This document shows, in pieces, positions 37,460 through 49,501 of a stretch of DNA of 64,000 nt (positions are counted from its first letter, which is position 1; each line of letters opens with the position of its first letter). Both the position numbers and the translations under genes were made by a program. Source of the DNA: Sipunculus nudus (taxonomy: Eukaryota > Annelida > Sipuncula > Golfingiida > Sipunculidae). The stretch lies in NCBI GenBank assembly GCA_026874595.1, contig CM049319.1, positions 55,357,417 through 55,421,416 on the forward strand. The letters run 5' to 3'. A model generated the notes under the pieces. That model saw only the letters and a list, made by a program, of their open reading frames with translations. It did not search any database and had not been told where the DNA came from.

Positions 37460-37722
37460 ACCAGGATGAGTACAGAGCAAAGAATTGTAATCAGACCAAT
37501 GAGTGCCAGTTATCGCATCGTGCATCCAACCCAAATTTTAAACATGCGACATTCGCTCTAGGTGGTCTGATTAGACTGGGTCACGTGCCCTCTATATCAG
37601 AAACGGTGTAATCAGACCAACGAGAGCGACAGTAACATGTTTATAATATGGGCTTGATGCAAAAAGCAATACCACGCGCTCATTGGTCCGGTTACAATTC
37701 TTTGCTCTGTGCTAATCCTGGT
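37460..37722. repeat. Foldback element with two 115-bp arms
   Basis: Arms 37460-37574 and 37608-37722 are equal in length, about 80% complementary by eye, and separated by 33 bp. Both arms start ACCAGGAT, then share CAGAGCAAAGAATTGTAA and end in TGGTCTGATTA. Weaker pairing extends about 20 bp further out. The flank just right of it (to about 37770) resembles 44690-44745, so this belongs to a dispersed foldback or MITE family. Confidence 0.85.
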
Positions 37723-38049
37723 GGTCGCGCTCAGAGAAAACTGGCAACACAAAGCAGCGGTAACATAAAAGGACGTGTCGGAAAAATCGTATGAAAGTGT
37801 CACTTTTTTGCTAAGTCTTGAAAGTTATAACAAAACTGATCTGGTATAAGCTGGTAACGCATAAGAATAATGTTTTAATAATATTCAGGCACGGAATTTG
37901 TTGTCACACTATCCTTTGCTGTATTCGAGCAACCTGTGGTTTTTAGACCATGCATGTAAAAAATAACACTAACTAAAAACTGACCATGATATCTCCAGAT
38001 AGGCTTACCTGTAAGTAAGCAGCAAATAATATAGAGGTTGACATAAAAA

Positions 38050-38371
38050 TCATGAAAAAAAGATATTTAGCGTCGGACATAAATATCCTATCTGTAGGAT
38101 CGAGAAAACAGGTATTTAGGGTCGGACATATACAAAAAACATACCAGTAAGAGAAAATATGTATTTAGTGTCCGACATTTAGTGTCATAAATTTCACCGG
38201 TGGGAGAAAAGATATACTTAGCGTCCAACATGAAGATCATACCGATAAGAGAAGCTACTTTGTAAGTGCCCGACATAAAAATACCGGTAGGAGAAAGAGG
38301 TATTTAGCGTTCGACATTAAAAAAAATCTTATCGGAAAGAGAAAAGAGATGTTTGGCGTCGGACATAAAAT
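38050..38371 (+). repeat. Minisatellite, about 55-60-bp unit, about six copies
   Basis: Each unit has GAGAAAA, then a GATATTTAGCGTCGGACAT-type core and an ATACCGGTAAGA-type link. Copies differ by small indels. No coding role seen. Confidence 0.75.
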
Positions 38372-38914
38372 GGATCGAACCTTTGATGGCGGAATTTGAG
38401 AGTTGATTTTTCTGTACATATAAACAACGAATTCTGCAAGGGCGGGTTTTCATTAACATACACCTGTAGAATTTCATTTGCTTTGCCTCGGCGGGCCTGC
38501 GGTTTATCTCAGCTTATCCAGAGTAAGGTCAGGAGATTAACTGGTTCCATACTGTCCCAAGTGGTTATAAGATGCATGGAAACTTGTCCTAAGGACAATT
38601 GGCAAACTGAAGCCAGAAAGGGGGTTTTATTTAAGCATTTTGTCAGTGCAAGTGCGCTGTCATCTGTAAAACATGTCAGTCTCATCCTTGTATTTACTTA
38701 TTTTATTTATCTAAGTATATTAAAGTGTAAAACTTTCTCTATCAAACAAAGTAGCTAAAATGAATCGTACACAGTAAAATGCATTAGGATAATTAAAAAC
38801 AGATTAAAATCAGATAAAAAATATTATAATAAAGACTAAAAAGAAATTTGCAGCAGACTAGAAAATCGAGAATTCAAACACATAGTGGTCATAACCAGCA
38901 GTGGAGGAATCGAA

Positions 38915-39255
38915 TACAGACTTGGACTTGAGCCTGGACTTGACTCCATTTTTAAAATGAGTTATAATGGACTCGGATTGTTCTCGAACTCGGCGGAAAG
39001 GACTCGAGAAGTTAGATCAAGTCCATCTCGAGTCCAGCAGAAGCAAAGCTCTGCTTCCTACAATAAAGACACTATTATATATGTGTGCAACTACAGAATA
39101 ATAAAGACGGTTAAATACATGTGTACACTAACATAAAAATCCGTTTGGTAATCTCAAAGTTCCATTTAATATTCGTGAGCTTTTTTTTTTGGTTTCGGAC
39201 TTTGAGTCGGGTTCCAGATGAATCTGACTCGGGTGGTGTGGACTCGACTACATTA
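38915..39255 (+). repeat. GACTCGAG-rich dispersed repeat, copy G2
   Basis: Same architecture as G1: a GGACTTGGACTTGA-type left flank, a centre with GGTAATCTCAAAGTTCCAT and a right end GGTGTGGACTCGACTAC. Confidence 0.6.
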
Positions 39256-40759
39256 CAGGACATCACAGAAGATGACGATAATTAGTTATATGCCAACTGG
39301 AACGGGTGTATTTTTAGCCGTCTTGTTTTCCTTTCCATTTCAACCTAACTAAGGCCAGAATAACGATAACAGATCATTTCAAGGCAAGCTCGGCCTTACT
39401 GCGAATCGGCATATACTAATGAAAATTTGCTTATAAGGAAAATTTTCGTATATCATGTAAACCTGATAACGCTGCGTAAAACGTAGCTAAACGTATATAC
39501 GAAAGAAATGAGACTATATGTTGTAATATATAAAACGACGCGAAGTACACCGCAAGGAGCTTTTTTTTCCAATGAGGCAACATTTTTACCAATATCGGCC
39601 GAGAACTAAGCCGACAGAATATATTGGTGATATCAGTAAGAACCCTCCGTTAACTTTTCCGTGATCGACTTAAGAATGTTTGATCGACAGAATTTGTCGA
39701 CGGCTTTTATAAGCTAACTTCGAATCTCAAAGCCCGGTACACGGACATATATTACATCCGAAATTCTGCATGTTCCACGGAAATGACATCATACCGGCTG
39801 CGAGTGTTTGTTAGTCAAACCATGCGTTTCTTGTAATCGACATTCCTCATTCAATCTCATTCACTCCGCGTCCACCAAACCCCATCTTTCCTATAAACAT
39901 TATGCTATTTCAGACAAATCATATAGTACTGCCAATCGGAAACTAGACTCGGTTGAACATCGAAAAGTTTAAGAGACTCTATAGTGCTAGTTCCCAGATT
40001 TCGGGAGTCAAAAGTTTTAATAAACAGATCGATCGAATTGTGTTGATCCGGTGTCCATTAAAATTAGATTAGCACTGACTAGTCAGTAGACCGAATAAAA
40101 TTAAGGGGCTGTTGGCATCGGAGCAATCTACATGGCATTTCATCAATAAGAAACCCATAAACACCATTATAATATGAATTAGGCCTTTCGATACTACTGC
40201 ACTCTAGATAATATCAAAGGTGCCAAGACCCGGTTTGCTCTAAACTGAGGTCTTTATTTCTGTTTTTCTGTCTCTGCTTTTGTCCCAGCTTTCTCGTACA
40301 CAGGTTTGAAAATTGCACCCGGCGCAATTAGTTGCGCAAAACATTAACATAGCGTGCACGCCACCTGTTGGGCGTAAGGCGCATTTTCACAAATGAAGAA
40401 TTTTAAAGTTTCCAGTCCGGTGTTTCTTATTTCATGCTTCTCCTTTTTGTTTGGGAATCAGCGTATTTGGACAAGATCGGACCTCTTGGTCACATGGTCT
40501 GGTTGCGTTTCCTCACACACAGAATTATAACAGGGTATAAAACATATTAATCAGAGATATTTAGCCCCGTGTGCCGGGATGATTTCGCTCGGAAACTATT
40601 GTACTCAGTCCAAATGGCTAATAACGTGGGATGATATCCATGGTATTGAAAAAATGAATATAATTTTTTAATTCTGGTAAAAAGGGTAAAGAAGAGTGGA
40701 GAGACAAGAGAAGTGTCGGAAAGTAAAAGCAACCAACTTGTGCAAAGAAACTTATGATG

Positions 40760-41220
40760 TAGGACTCGGGTACACTTTTTCAGGGACTTGGACTTGGACT
40801 CGGGGGATCTTTCCTCGGACTTATACTTAGCTTCCAGAAATCAAATTGAGGCCATCTTGAGTCAAAAGAGAGAATGTCAGTCATACTCTATCAAAATGAC
40901 TTGACCCATGTATCAACTACTGACAGAATCTTAAAAAAAACACCGTACATAATCCAAGCTTTAGTCTGATTCGGGAATTAGATGAAATCATTTTATTTAA
41001 TTAAAACATACATAAACTAATATGAGAATACACATAAATATTTCAATTTTCAATTGTAAATTTTCTTTTAATAAGGGGATCGGTTCTTATTTGTCTTGAC
41101 TCGTACCTGGGCCTGTTCCAAATTACTTGAACTCGAAGAAGGCGGACCTTGACTCGAACTTGGACTCGGATTTAGTCTTGGACTCGAATTTGTCCTCGGC
41201 TACACTCGACTACGCCTCTT
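40760..41220 (+). repeat. GACTCGAG-rich dispersed repeat, copy G3
   Basis: Same architecture; the right flank has three GGACTCG-type motifs and ends CTACACTCGACTACGCCTC. Further short fragments of the family occur at 22975-23035, 27775-27845, 45788-45912 and 49145-49240. Confidence 0.6.
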
Positions 41221-43323
41221 CAAGAAGCTACCACTCCATTGGAGAATCAACACACATATTATGCTCTCTTTAACCAACAAACAGAAATAAATCGGACAGA
41301 ACCATTTCAGAACAGCGGTTCTTCTGTTGACGATGAATCATAAATCGCCTCTTGTCTTCGTTCATTAATAAAGTAAAACAACTCCGGGAAAACTCATAAT
41401 TTGGGCAACCGAAGTGAATGTTAAAAAAATATGCAGTTTTTTAACTGAGTTGCCTGAAAATATATACTAGATTGGCTATACTTTTTAGGGGATCAATATC
41501 TTCACACAATATCTTTATTTTCCATATATTGATCTTTTTGTATAGCAAGGCTTTTTTATTCGTCCAGTCTGCGCAAGCGATTTCGCCTGTTGATCACACA
41601 TAAAAAAATCACATGGTCTGAGACGGAGGCAATAACTTGCTGTGAACTCATAACGTTTCTTCCCTATTTTATGTTGTGAATATCTTTATTACCTTTGGAT
41701 TTATATGGAATGACCCAATGTTTGTTAAAAATGTGTGTTTCAAGGGAGGTATTGGATAGCGCTATAGGGGCGTGTTAACCAATAAATATTCCTATAAAGA
41801 TGAAACAATAAGGGTTTATGGAAATAGCAAACATGTTGACTTTATTACAATGAATCTTTGATGGTGATCTACAGGTCTTTAACACCTGCAACTCTCACTT
41901 TCCTTGATGTGCCCATGAGGGTAATATTTGATGACAAAGGCATCAAACTCTTAACTCAAAGCAACCATCTGCACCGCAGCAACGTGACAGATATTGAATG
42001 ATTATATTACAAAAAGAAACTAATTTGTTTACAACCAGTTTGCTGGCCCGACCTTGACATTAAACTTGTGATCCATTTAACTCAAGGTCATCCGTCACTT
42101 AGCAACCGAGGGTCGTTTGTGCAGCAAATAACATATAGCATGAATTTGAGTACCCAAAAAAATGACAAGGAAACTGCATTGTTGGGAGGGAAAGTCAGCC
42201 TGTGGTAAGACTGTTAGACAAGCCCAGCCTGAAGATCCGATGGGATAGTTCAAAGAAAGTTCACACGAAGGACAATACATCAAACCAAATTCCGTTTGTG
42301 AACACTTAGGTTGATTGATTGAACAACTTCCGTAACTCTTTAATCAAACAGTGCCCGTGTGGAGGGATATTGAGTTCCAAGCCCTGAGGACATTACAGAA
42401 ACAACAAACAATTTTATGGCTGCACGTAAAAGAAACCGCGTGATCCCTTATTAAATGACCAAGTACAGCTGCTTTGTCGAGAGGTTAACCAGTCCATCAA
42501 GCGGCTTCCTTACGCTGTTTAGAGTGTTGTGTTTGGATGTAGCTTAAAGGATGGATAGGTCTTAGTTTCAACATGAGTGCATAATTCTGATGAATACTTT
42601 TGGATTATATTGATTATGTAATTCCTCACACAAATTGTCCTGCATATTAATATGTTAATTTGAATATATTTGCATTAGTTTCCGTTCCATACATAAACTG
42701 CAATTTAAAGTATGGCATATGATTAAACCTTTCAAAGATAAAGGCATGTTCGTAACAATATGTGTGCTTAAAGTTATGTTTTTCATAGACCGTTCAAATG
42801 GGTGTATCCCTGCAATTCGTTAATATTGGATGAAACAGATCTAAGTAAAAGGAATATACATTTATCTTCCTTTTGCTAAGCGCTAAACCAATATACATTG
42901 CTTGTCGGTAACTTGTGTATGTATAGAGATATACAAGGCAGCAATCCTATCTGCCATAATATATACCCTGCGTCCATTATGATGACAAACCCGCACATAA
43001 TCTTATGTAATCTTACTGTAAACAAGGTTAACAACCAATCACACTATGACAAAACATTGTGCAGTCTACTCTGAATTGGTACATTATAGTTTCCAACCGA
43101 TGATTTCATTCTTTTATCTTTACATACATACAAGTATACCATCGACTAGAGTTGAATGCTTTTATCTTCCTCATCTGCATTATTGCATCTAATAATGAAA
43201 TCAATATCTTGTTATTTAGTCATACATTTCATCACAAGCTATAACCTTTTGATATCTTAATTACCCGAACGCACTTTCAACATGTAAATGTGCAAAATAT
43301 GCAACATTTATATATACATATGT

Positions 43324-43487
43324 CAGTTGGACCTGTCTAAAAACACCACCTGTCTGTTGAGACTACGCTTGGATAAACCGAACATATTGACATTGGTAAT
43401 CACATAGGTTATATCTAACACGACCACCTTTGAATTAAGACCACCCTTGGCCAGTCTCAAGAGTGATCTTGTAACACAGGTTTCACT

Positions 43488-43488
<1 letters not shown>
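43324..43488. mobile_element. pogo/Tigger-like mini-element
   Basis: It starts CAGTTGGACCTGTCT and ends ACACAGGTTTCACTG; the inverted ends agree at about 11 of 15 bases. The interior contains GACCACC and AATTAAGACCACC motifs also seen at 19886-19960. A TA duplication is not clear. Confidence 0.5.
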
Positions 43489-43489
<1 letters not shown>

Positions 43490-43534
<45 letters not shown>

Positions 43535-43580
43535 AATAAATATATATACATGTGTCTGTGTGTGTGTGTGTGTTTGTATG
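43490..43580 (+). repeat. TA then TG microsatellite
   Basis: TA tract (43490-43528) and a TG tract (about 43551-43574), directly right of a pogo-like mini-element. Confidence 0.9.
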
Positions 43581-44504
43581 TGACTTGCGAGAATGATGTG
43601 CTTACGGCTTTATAACATACTGAAGCAATTTTAAATCTTCTATGTTCATACAAAAGGAACAAAAAAAAAAAACCAGACACAAAACAGAGGGACAACAATG
43701 TATGAAAAAATTGAAGAAAAAAAATAGCAATTCACAGGAAAGCTGATCAGAAACGGGCCTTTCCTGATACGGATGTTGGGGGATCTATTCGTTTTCTCCT
43801 GCAACCAGATTAGGTAAACCCCAACTGCGTCTCCGAACAATTCTAATTACATTGAAGGCCTTGCTCTGGACACTTGCCGGGGTCAGAGTGCTTGTTTGTC
43901 AGTAAAATGCGTACTGAGCAGCAGGGGTCAACCCAGCGGCTTCCTGTACCATCACGGTGACGGGATGCAGCCAGCGGTGATAATCCTGATTAAACTCCTA
44001 ATAAGATTTATATCGGATTAATGTGACCTAGGATTTGTGTCCCTGTCACGTTTGTTGTGACCATGATGTCTAATTAAAAGTAAAGGATTAAGAAGGAGAA
44101 AAAGGTGACAGGACAAAGAAAGGAACGGTTCGAAGAAAATGAAGGTCAAGGGGAAATATTTTACGGCAATATATGTATACGGCAAACAAACACGAAATAA
44201 GCGAACGATTTATAATATACATATAAAAGTGATACATTACATGATGAAACATTATTTGAATAACACTGAAGAAAACTAAATAAATTTTAAAGTTTGATTT
44301 TAATTCCATCACATAGTTGAACAAAAGTATTAATGATAAATTTATAACAGTTGAATTATAATTATAATTAGCTTATATTTTAGTGTTTACGTAACTAATA
44401 TTATCATTAGTATTGGTTAATAGTTGTTATTATATGTTGTTAAATGAACACTTATATTCTTGATAGTCTCACCCCTGTTGTCTGCATGACTTGACGGATC
44501 CGTT

Positions 44505-44545
44505 GGTAAACTGAAACGGGGGTATTCTGAAATAGCTACACCAGG
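44505..44545 (+). repeat. Fragment related to the 20.0-20.6-kb element
   Basis: The stretch GGTAAACTGAAACGGGGG followed by CTGAAATAGCTACACCAG resembles the right end of the 20.0-20.6-kb element. Confidence 0.35.
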
Positions 44546-44689
44546 TGTCTATCACCAATTTATAAGGATGAGTCTAATGACCATCGAAATCCGGTGTACC
44601 TTAATTATTTTTCCAATGTGTCAAAACCTTCAAACTGCCTATCATTGAGAAATTTTAGAACAAGGTTATTCTTTCCCTGAACTGTTTGT

Positions 44690-44745
44690 CGTCAGACCAC
44701 CCTGGTGGTCTAACCCAGAGAACCTTGCTTTACAAAGCAGCGGGT
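44690..44745 (+). repeat. Fragment related to the 37.5-kb foldback flank
   Basis: The stretch with GGTGGTCTAACCCAGAGAA and ACAAAGCAGCGG matches 37719-37762 with a few substitutions. It is too short to define ends. Confidence 0.45.
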
Positions 44746-44924
44746 ATAGAAAGTAGAGATCTGGAACGACTCCAGTGTGCTGTCAGCATGAAGGTTTGAA
44801 CTGGGTTCAACACAAATGATGTGCTTTGCTGCTTTTTGCATCTAATCTTTTTGCTGTAATCTATCTTCCTCAAAAACACAAGGGAAAATAATAAAGTCTT
44901 TAACGTTTAATAGAAATATTACAG

Positions 44925-45255
44925 ATGGCGACACCAGTTTCTGTCGCACTAAAAGTATTTCTTGAGCAAGTAGCAAACCAAATTTCATGACAATCTATGC
45001 AATTGAATTGTATACATTTAAAATGACATAGGTCTTACCTGAATCACATGCCTTTAAGCTTCATAACTCGTAGAATATAGGTTCACGTGACCTCCTTTTT
45101 GTTTTCCCCGGGGAAAAAACAACTGAATTTCTCAGCTTGAGACATTCGATCCTCCAAGGCTTTACGATTACGAGTTGTGCAATGGAAGGCCGCCTAGATG
45201 GACAAACGAACGGATGGCAGTCAAAAGGCCATCTTTAAGAGTCAGCTGAGCTAAA
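44925..45255 (+). repeat. Dispersed repeat related to the 31.0-kb copy
   Basis: Starts GATGGCGACACCAG, contains AATTTCATGACAATCTATGC, a GGACAAACGAACGGATGG tail and GAGTCAGCTGAGCTAAA. Followed by a TA microsatellite. Confidence 0.4.
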
Positions 45256-45274
45256 TCTTAGTAAGTAGAGAAAG

Positions 45275-45276
<2 letters not shown>

Positions 45277-45325
<49 letters not shown>
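45277..45325 (+). repeat. TA microsatellite
   Basis: About 24 perfect TA units. Confidence 0.95.
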
Positions 45326-45327
<2 letters not shown>

Positions 45328-46854
45328 CCGTATTGGTCGTGATAAATCATTGATGTAATCTTCATAAGCGCAATACATATATGAATGCAAGCCAAGAACG
45401 ACGTGTGTTAGGTTGAATCACAGGTCAGCTTTGCTTATTAGAGCAAAGGCGCCCCTAATACCAGGAATTGACTCGGCCGGGATTTGGAAAGAGCCCCTTC
45501 CAACAGTTCCTATCTCATTATGGTGAAGAATTCTTTAAAAATATATGCTGATGAAACTGATTTCCTCCAAACTTAAATGAATCATTGCTTGGAGTTCCCT
45601 TATATCTCAATTAAAATCTGATTATAACTTTATTTGAGGAAACTTGTTACAAGACTAACCAACAAACCAACTAAGACAGACACATTTTAACAGGGGAATA
45701 GAAATATTGATAAAAAACTTTTTTTTATTTCAGTAATCATTCCGTGTTAAAATATTTATAGCAGTGTTACGTGACAGTGTTATTTTTGGTTGGACTCAGG
45801 GAACAGCATCAAGTCCTGACTTTTGAGTTCGAATACAAGTCTAAGTCCAGGACCCTCGAGACCAAGACCGACTCCTAAACCCTGAAACTGTGGAATCGAG
45901 TCTGACATCACTAATTAAAAATGTAAAAAAAGATATATAACGGAATATTAGAATGTTATTTATGCAGCGTGTTGCACAGACAGGCGCAAGGAATAAACAG
46001 GATAGCGTGGAACTTAAAATCAAGAATAAAACTAGACAGTCTTTCAGCCACATAACACTTTACAGAAAAAATATGAAATACATGGTAAGTATGTGTTTAC
46101 TTTATCGAGTAGTCACCTAACTAGAAGCGATATAAATCATATATCTTTAAAATGGCCACCGGGACACTCCAAGAACTAGGTCTATGTGGACGAATTCCAT
46201 GGCCGCTGGTGACGTCGACCTCTGTAACCTGACAGTCTTATATTAGATAAAGACCCCAGCTGCAAGCCCTCCATCCAGTTATGCCAAAAATTATGGTCAC
46301 CCTCAGCCAACTATTCCGTTTCTCCGAATGTACCCATAACTCTTACCATCAATCGATAATTGAATACAGTTATGGCTAACCCAAAGCACTTTATCTTCTC
46401 TCTCATCAGAGAGTGGCCACTGCGTTTTGCAGAAACACTTATGCGGGTTATACATCAATAGAGTTTAATCAAAGACATAAAGGTGCTACTTTTAAACATT
46501 GTTCATCAGTTTAAACTAGATTACTAATTTTGCCTAGTATTTATAAAAAATTTAATTGCTTTGGTACAAACCCTAAAAAAAGCAAAAGGTCAAGGTTTTT
46601 GTTTTACTATTTTTAAAGGTGAAATTACAAGGCCAGGGTCATTTGATATACATTCTATATCGAGTTCAGAAAGCCAAGGAAGTCTGGGCTTTGGTTGTCA
46701 TAAATATGGATTTATAAGTTATATCATTGGTATATTTGTCCCGTAAATATTTTAAAACAGCAAGTAGAGGAAACAAGAAAACAAATGTAATTATTGCATG
46801 AATAGTATTTTAAAAGGTCATATGGGATTTGTTAAAAAAAGGTTGTTTGGTGGA

Positions 46855-47030
46855 GGTAACGGCGCCCTCTGTCTATGGCGCGGCCTAACCATTATGCCTG
46901 CAGAGCGCTCACCCATGGTAGGGGCCGACTGTGCAAAATTTCAGCGCTCCTCGATCGGCTGAGATTTTAATTCGCGCTTTGAGCTTATTGCTCTACCCTG
47001 TGACCACAGTAACCGGTTTCATATCGGTTT
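46855..47030 (-). repeat. Degenerate tRNA-derived SINE-like unit
   Basis: On the minus strand, TGGTCACAGGGTAGAGCA resembles an A box region and GCGAATTAAAATCTC a decayed B box. A GC-richer body follows, with CGGCCCCTACCATGGG. The match is weak. Confidence 0.35.
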
Positions 47031-47232
47031 ATATGTGTACGTGGATTATATGTGCCCTTATGTTGTAACATATAAAAATATGATTATTGTGAATATTTTA
47101 TTAAAATACAGGAGAAGTAATCCTAATGTTAACATCAAATGCTTAAACAGAAGAAAAAGCAAACACTCTGGGAGCCTGAATGTTAGTAGGTATGTTTCAG
47201 GCATTATCCTTTCTTCTTTAATGTAACCTTTA

Positions 47233-47609
47233 CAGTGGCGTCATTTTATCTTCGAGTGGGGGGGGGGGTATATATGTATATATACCTAGCAAGGTCAAAG
47301 TGACTCATTTCAAATATATACAAATTAAGTACAGATTATGAAAAATAAGGCATAAGGTTTAAAAAATTAAGGTATTATGTTTCAGTATATTTTAATATTA
47401 AACCAGGTTTAGATATATCATATTTCAGAGTAAAATCAGATATGGAACAAAATTTACCATTCTTATTATTAATAAATTTCATTTCAAATACATTAATATT
47501 ATGTTCTCAGTACTAAGGGGGATGATTACATTAACCATTCCCCCCTTGCTAAAAAGTGTGTGTGTGGGGGTTGGGGGGGGGGGGTGTCCCCCTTGTATTG
47601 ACGCCCCTG
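47233..47609 (+). mobile_element. hAT-like non-autonomous element, copy H2
   Basis: The ends CAGTGGCGTCATT and ATTGACGCCCCTG match copy H1, as does the inner block ATGATTACATTAACCAT with CCCCCTTGC. G runs sit near each end. The flanking 8-mers AACCTTTA and AACATGCA agree at only 5 of 8 positions, so the target duplication is weak or decayed. Confidence 0.65.
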
Positions 47610-48915
47610 AACATGCATAATTGTTTCTTTGGCACCCTTTCTTGAGACGACCATACATGTACACCTCACCATATCGGCAGTTTCTAAAACTATGTCGCTG
47701 AGCGTAAAAAGAAGGAGCAATCATAGTTTCATAATTGAAATAACCAAGAAAAAAATGTTTCTGCTTCAACACACTATTTCCAAATATTTCAGGCAAAGTG
47801 CCCATTATATACATATTTATTTTTTACATTTTAGTTCTTGGTGATTGTATGAGATCATATCAAGGAAACAGACTTTTTTGGTTTCAATTGAAAGACCTTA
47901 GACTTCAGACACGAACGCTTGAAGCCTTAAAAATGAAACCTCTTGTGGATGTTAAAGTAAATCCTTGGATATGAAGTCATTGTGGTCATATAACTATTGC
48001 AATGCGTACCTATAACCTTATCTCAACCTTTATAAACAAGTAATCGTTAATATTTTATAATACACACATCATATAACACTCGTGGATTTTTTATATCAAT
48101 TATCTTTAGCAAAACATAGTTTTCAAGCGCCGGTGCTTCTGAATTCAAAACCATGTTGATACTGAAAGAATCAATATTAAACTTATAGATCAGTTTAAAA
48201 TAAATAATTGTAATTATAAAAATAATAAGCTATCTACACACTTTTTATGAGCACTGGTCTCTAAAAGCGTAGAGGAATCTCGTTTCTCAAGAATATTGTA
48301 GGAAGACTTAATACACATTTCGTTTATGGTGAGGACCTGAATGTATAGTTCAATCAATGCTATTATAAAATGCACACATAACACTATAATATTTTTTGTG
48401 AGTCAGACCTCTTGAAACCCTTATAGCTGACAGGAAGAAAATTGAAGTAACGGGGCATGTAGGGGAAAGGCCATGAAATATCAGCTAACAGGGTTAACCT
48501 ATGGTGGCTTATTTGGAAAAATATTAGTTCAATATAAAACTGGTCTCTGGAGACGCGAACGTTGACCACAGCGTGTAATGGCTGTAGCAGGCTAGACCAT
48601 CAAGACGGCTTGGGAATGAGATACCTATCAAGTTATACATCAGACTTATTAAAATGCCAGCGACAAGTATGACTTACACACAGATTCACACCAAAATTAT
48701 TGATCACATGCCGGTACCCATAGCGCCGGTCCGAGATGCCATCTGAGCGCTATCTTCTTTATACAGGCCTAGGCTAGGAATCCTCATACTGTGCACTGTG
48801 ACAACCTTAACAACCTTTTTAGAACGTACTGGTTAATTATGCACCTCCAAACACATATAAATTGATTAATAACCAGAAACCACAATCTAAATTAAACATA
48901 CATACAAACACTTAC

Positions 48916-48938
48916 TTCGCCTCATCGTCAGTATCCAT
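48916..48938 (-). CDS. HVCN1: Hv1 proton channel, exon 1 (start codon)
   Basis: This is the proposed first coding exon of the proton channel, read on the minus strand. It encodes M-D-T-D-D-E-A plus two bases (AA) of codon 8. The ATG has a good Kozak context (A at -3, G at +4). The exon ends at a perfect GTAAGT donor in phase 2, which matches what exon 2 needs: AA joined to C makes Asn8 and keeps exon 2 open. Exon 2 has no in-frame Met, so an upstream start is required. The acidic residues continue the acidic character of exon 2. An NRF-1-like palindrome and CCAAT motifs lie just upstream, as expected near a transcription start. The weakness is that 23 bases joined across 30 kb rest on phase and context only; another first exon is possible. 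Confidence 0.55.
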
Positions 48939-49110
48939 TTCTTGATGTGACCGGTAAACCAATCCGGCGCATGCGCAAGGCAGCCGTACTCTTCCAGGCC
49001 AATGAAAGAAATCCATGTTTAAGGCTCTCACCACAGTTCAATTTGAAGTGTGTAAGATGGCACCCAGCTTGATTCCGTAGAGTAAGTCATAGTTATACGT
49101 TTGCTATCCC
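48939..49110 (-). promoter_or_regulatory. Putative Hv1 promoter / 5' UTR region
   Basis: This is a short, comparatively GC-rich segment directly upstream of the proposed start codon. On the minus strand it reads through two ATTGG (inverted CCAAT) elements at 49003-48999 and 48963-48959 and an NRF-1-like palindrome between them. No clear TATA box stands at the expected place. This combination is typical of TATA-less animal promoters, but the start site is inferred, not seen. A GTAAGT on the plus strand at 49080-49085 could belong to a divergent transcript. Confidence 0.4.
48967..48976. promoter_or_regulatory. NRF-1-like palindrome
   Basis: The palindrome GCGCATGCGC is the core of the NRF-1 binding consensus; 11 of 12 consensus positions match on either strand. 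It lies about 30 bp upstream of the proposed Hv1 ATG, between two CCAAT motifs, in a genome otherwise poor in CG dinucleotides. Function is inferred from motif and position. Confidence 0.5.
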
Positions 49111-49350
49111 GTTGCTTGGGCATTGATTTACTGATGGTTTCCCTTATTAGTAGTCTTGATCCTTCGAGTCACTTGTCCTTGGACCTGTGCTTCCTACAGA
49201 CCCTCAGAAAACTGAGTCACGCTTGAAGACTTGACGGGCCTGGTGTTTACATCTCAGTGTCACTAATTGACAGGACCCTATCGATCAATCCCGGCAAGCT
49301 TTGGTGCAAGGAATTACTTTAAATCTTCCGTCTGTTTACCTTCATGTCAT

Positions 49351-49501
49351 ATATCATCATCATCTTCATCTTCATTATCATCACGGTGTTGCCATAATAA
49401 TCATCATCATAATGATCATGATATCACCATCACCACCACCATTACAACCATCACCACCACCACCACCACCATCATCATTATCATCATCATCATCATCATC
49501 T
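49351..49501 (+). repeat. ATC/ACC trinucleotide-rich block
   Basis: Imperfect ATC, CACCAC and ATCATC runs; overlapping open frames give poly-Ser, poly-Pro or poly-Ile/Thr. Confidence 0.85.

Larger units (their letters stand above)
18828..48915 (-). other. Hv1 intron 1 (30 kb), no other gene seen
   Basis: If exon 1 is correct this intron is 30,088 bp. It is almost entirely repeats and AT-rich DNA. The stretches 24076-25435, 34440-36480 and 42540-43320 are very AT-rich with nothing recognisable apart from short tandem motifs. The stretches 25680-28550, 29260-30580, 31640-32240, 39260-40740 and 41230-43320 hold no supported gene; their open frames are short and have no domain. Confidence 0.5.

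Noticed and set aside
38050-38371. CRISPR-like array
   Set aside because: Units are variable tandem repeats without unique spacers, in a eukaryotic intron.
38396-38758. 120-codon plus-strand open frame
   Set aside because: Follows directly on a minisatellite, has no domain and degrades into AT-rich sequence; no flanking splice sites stand out.
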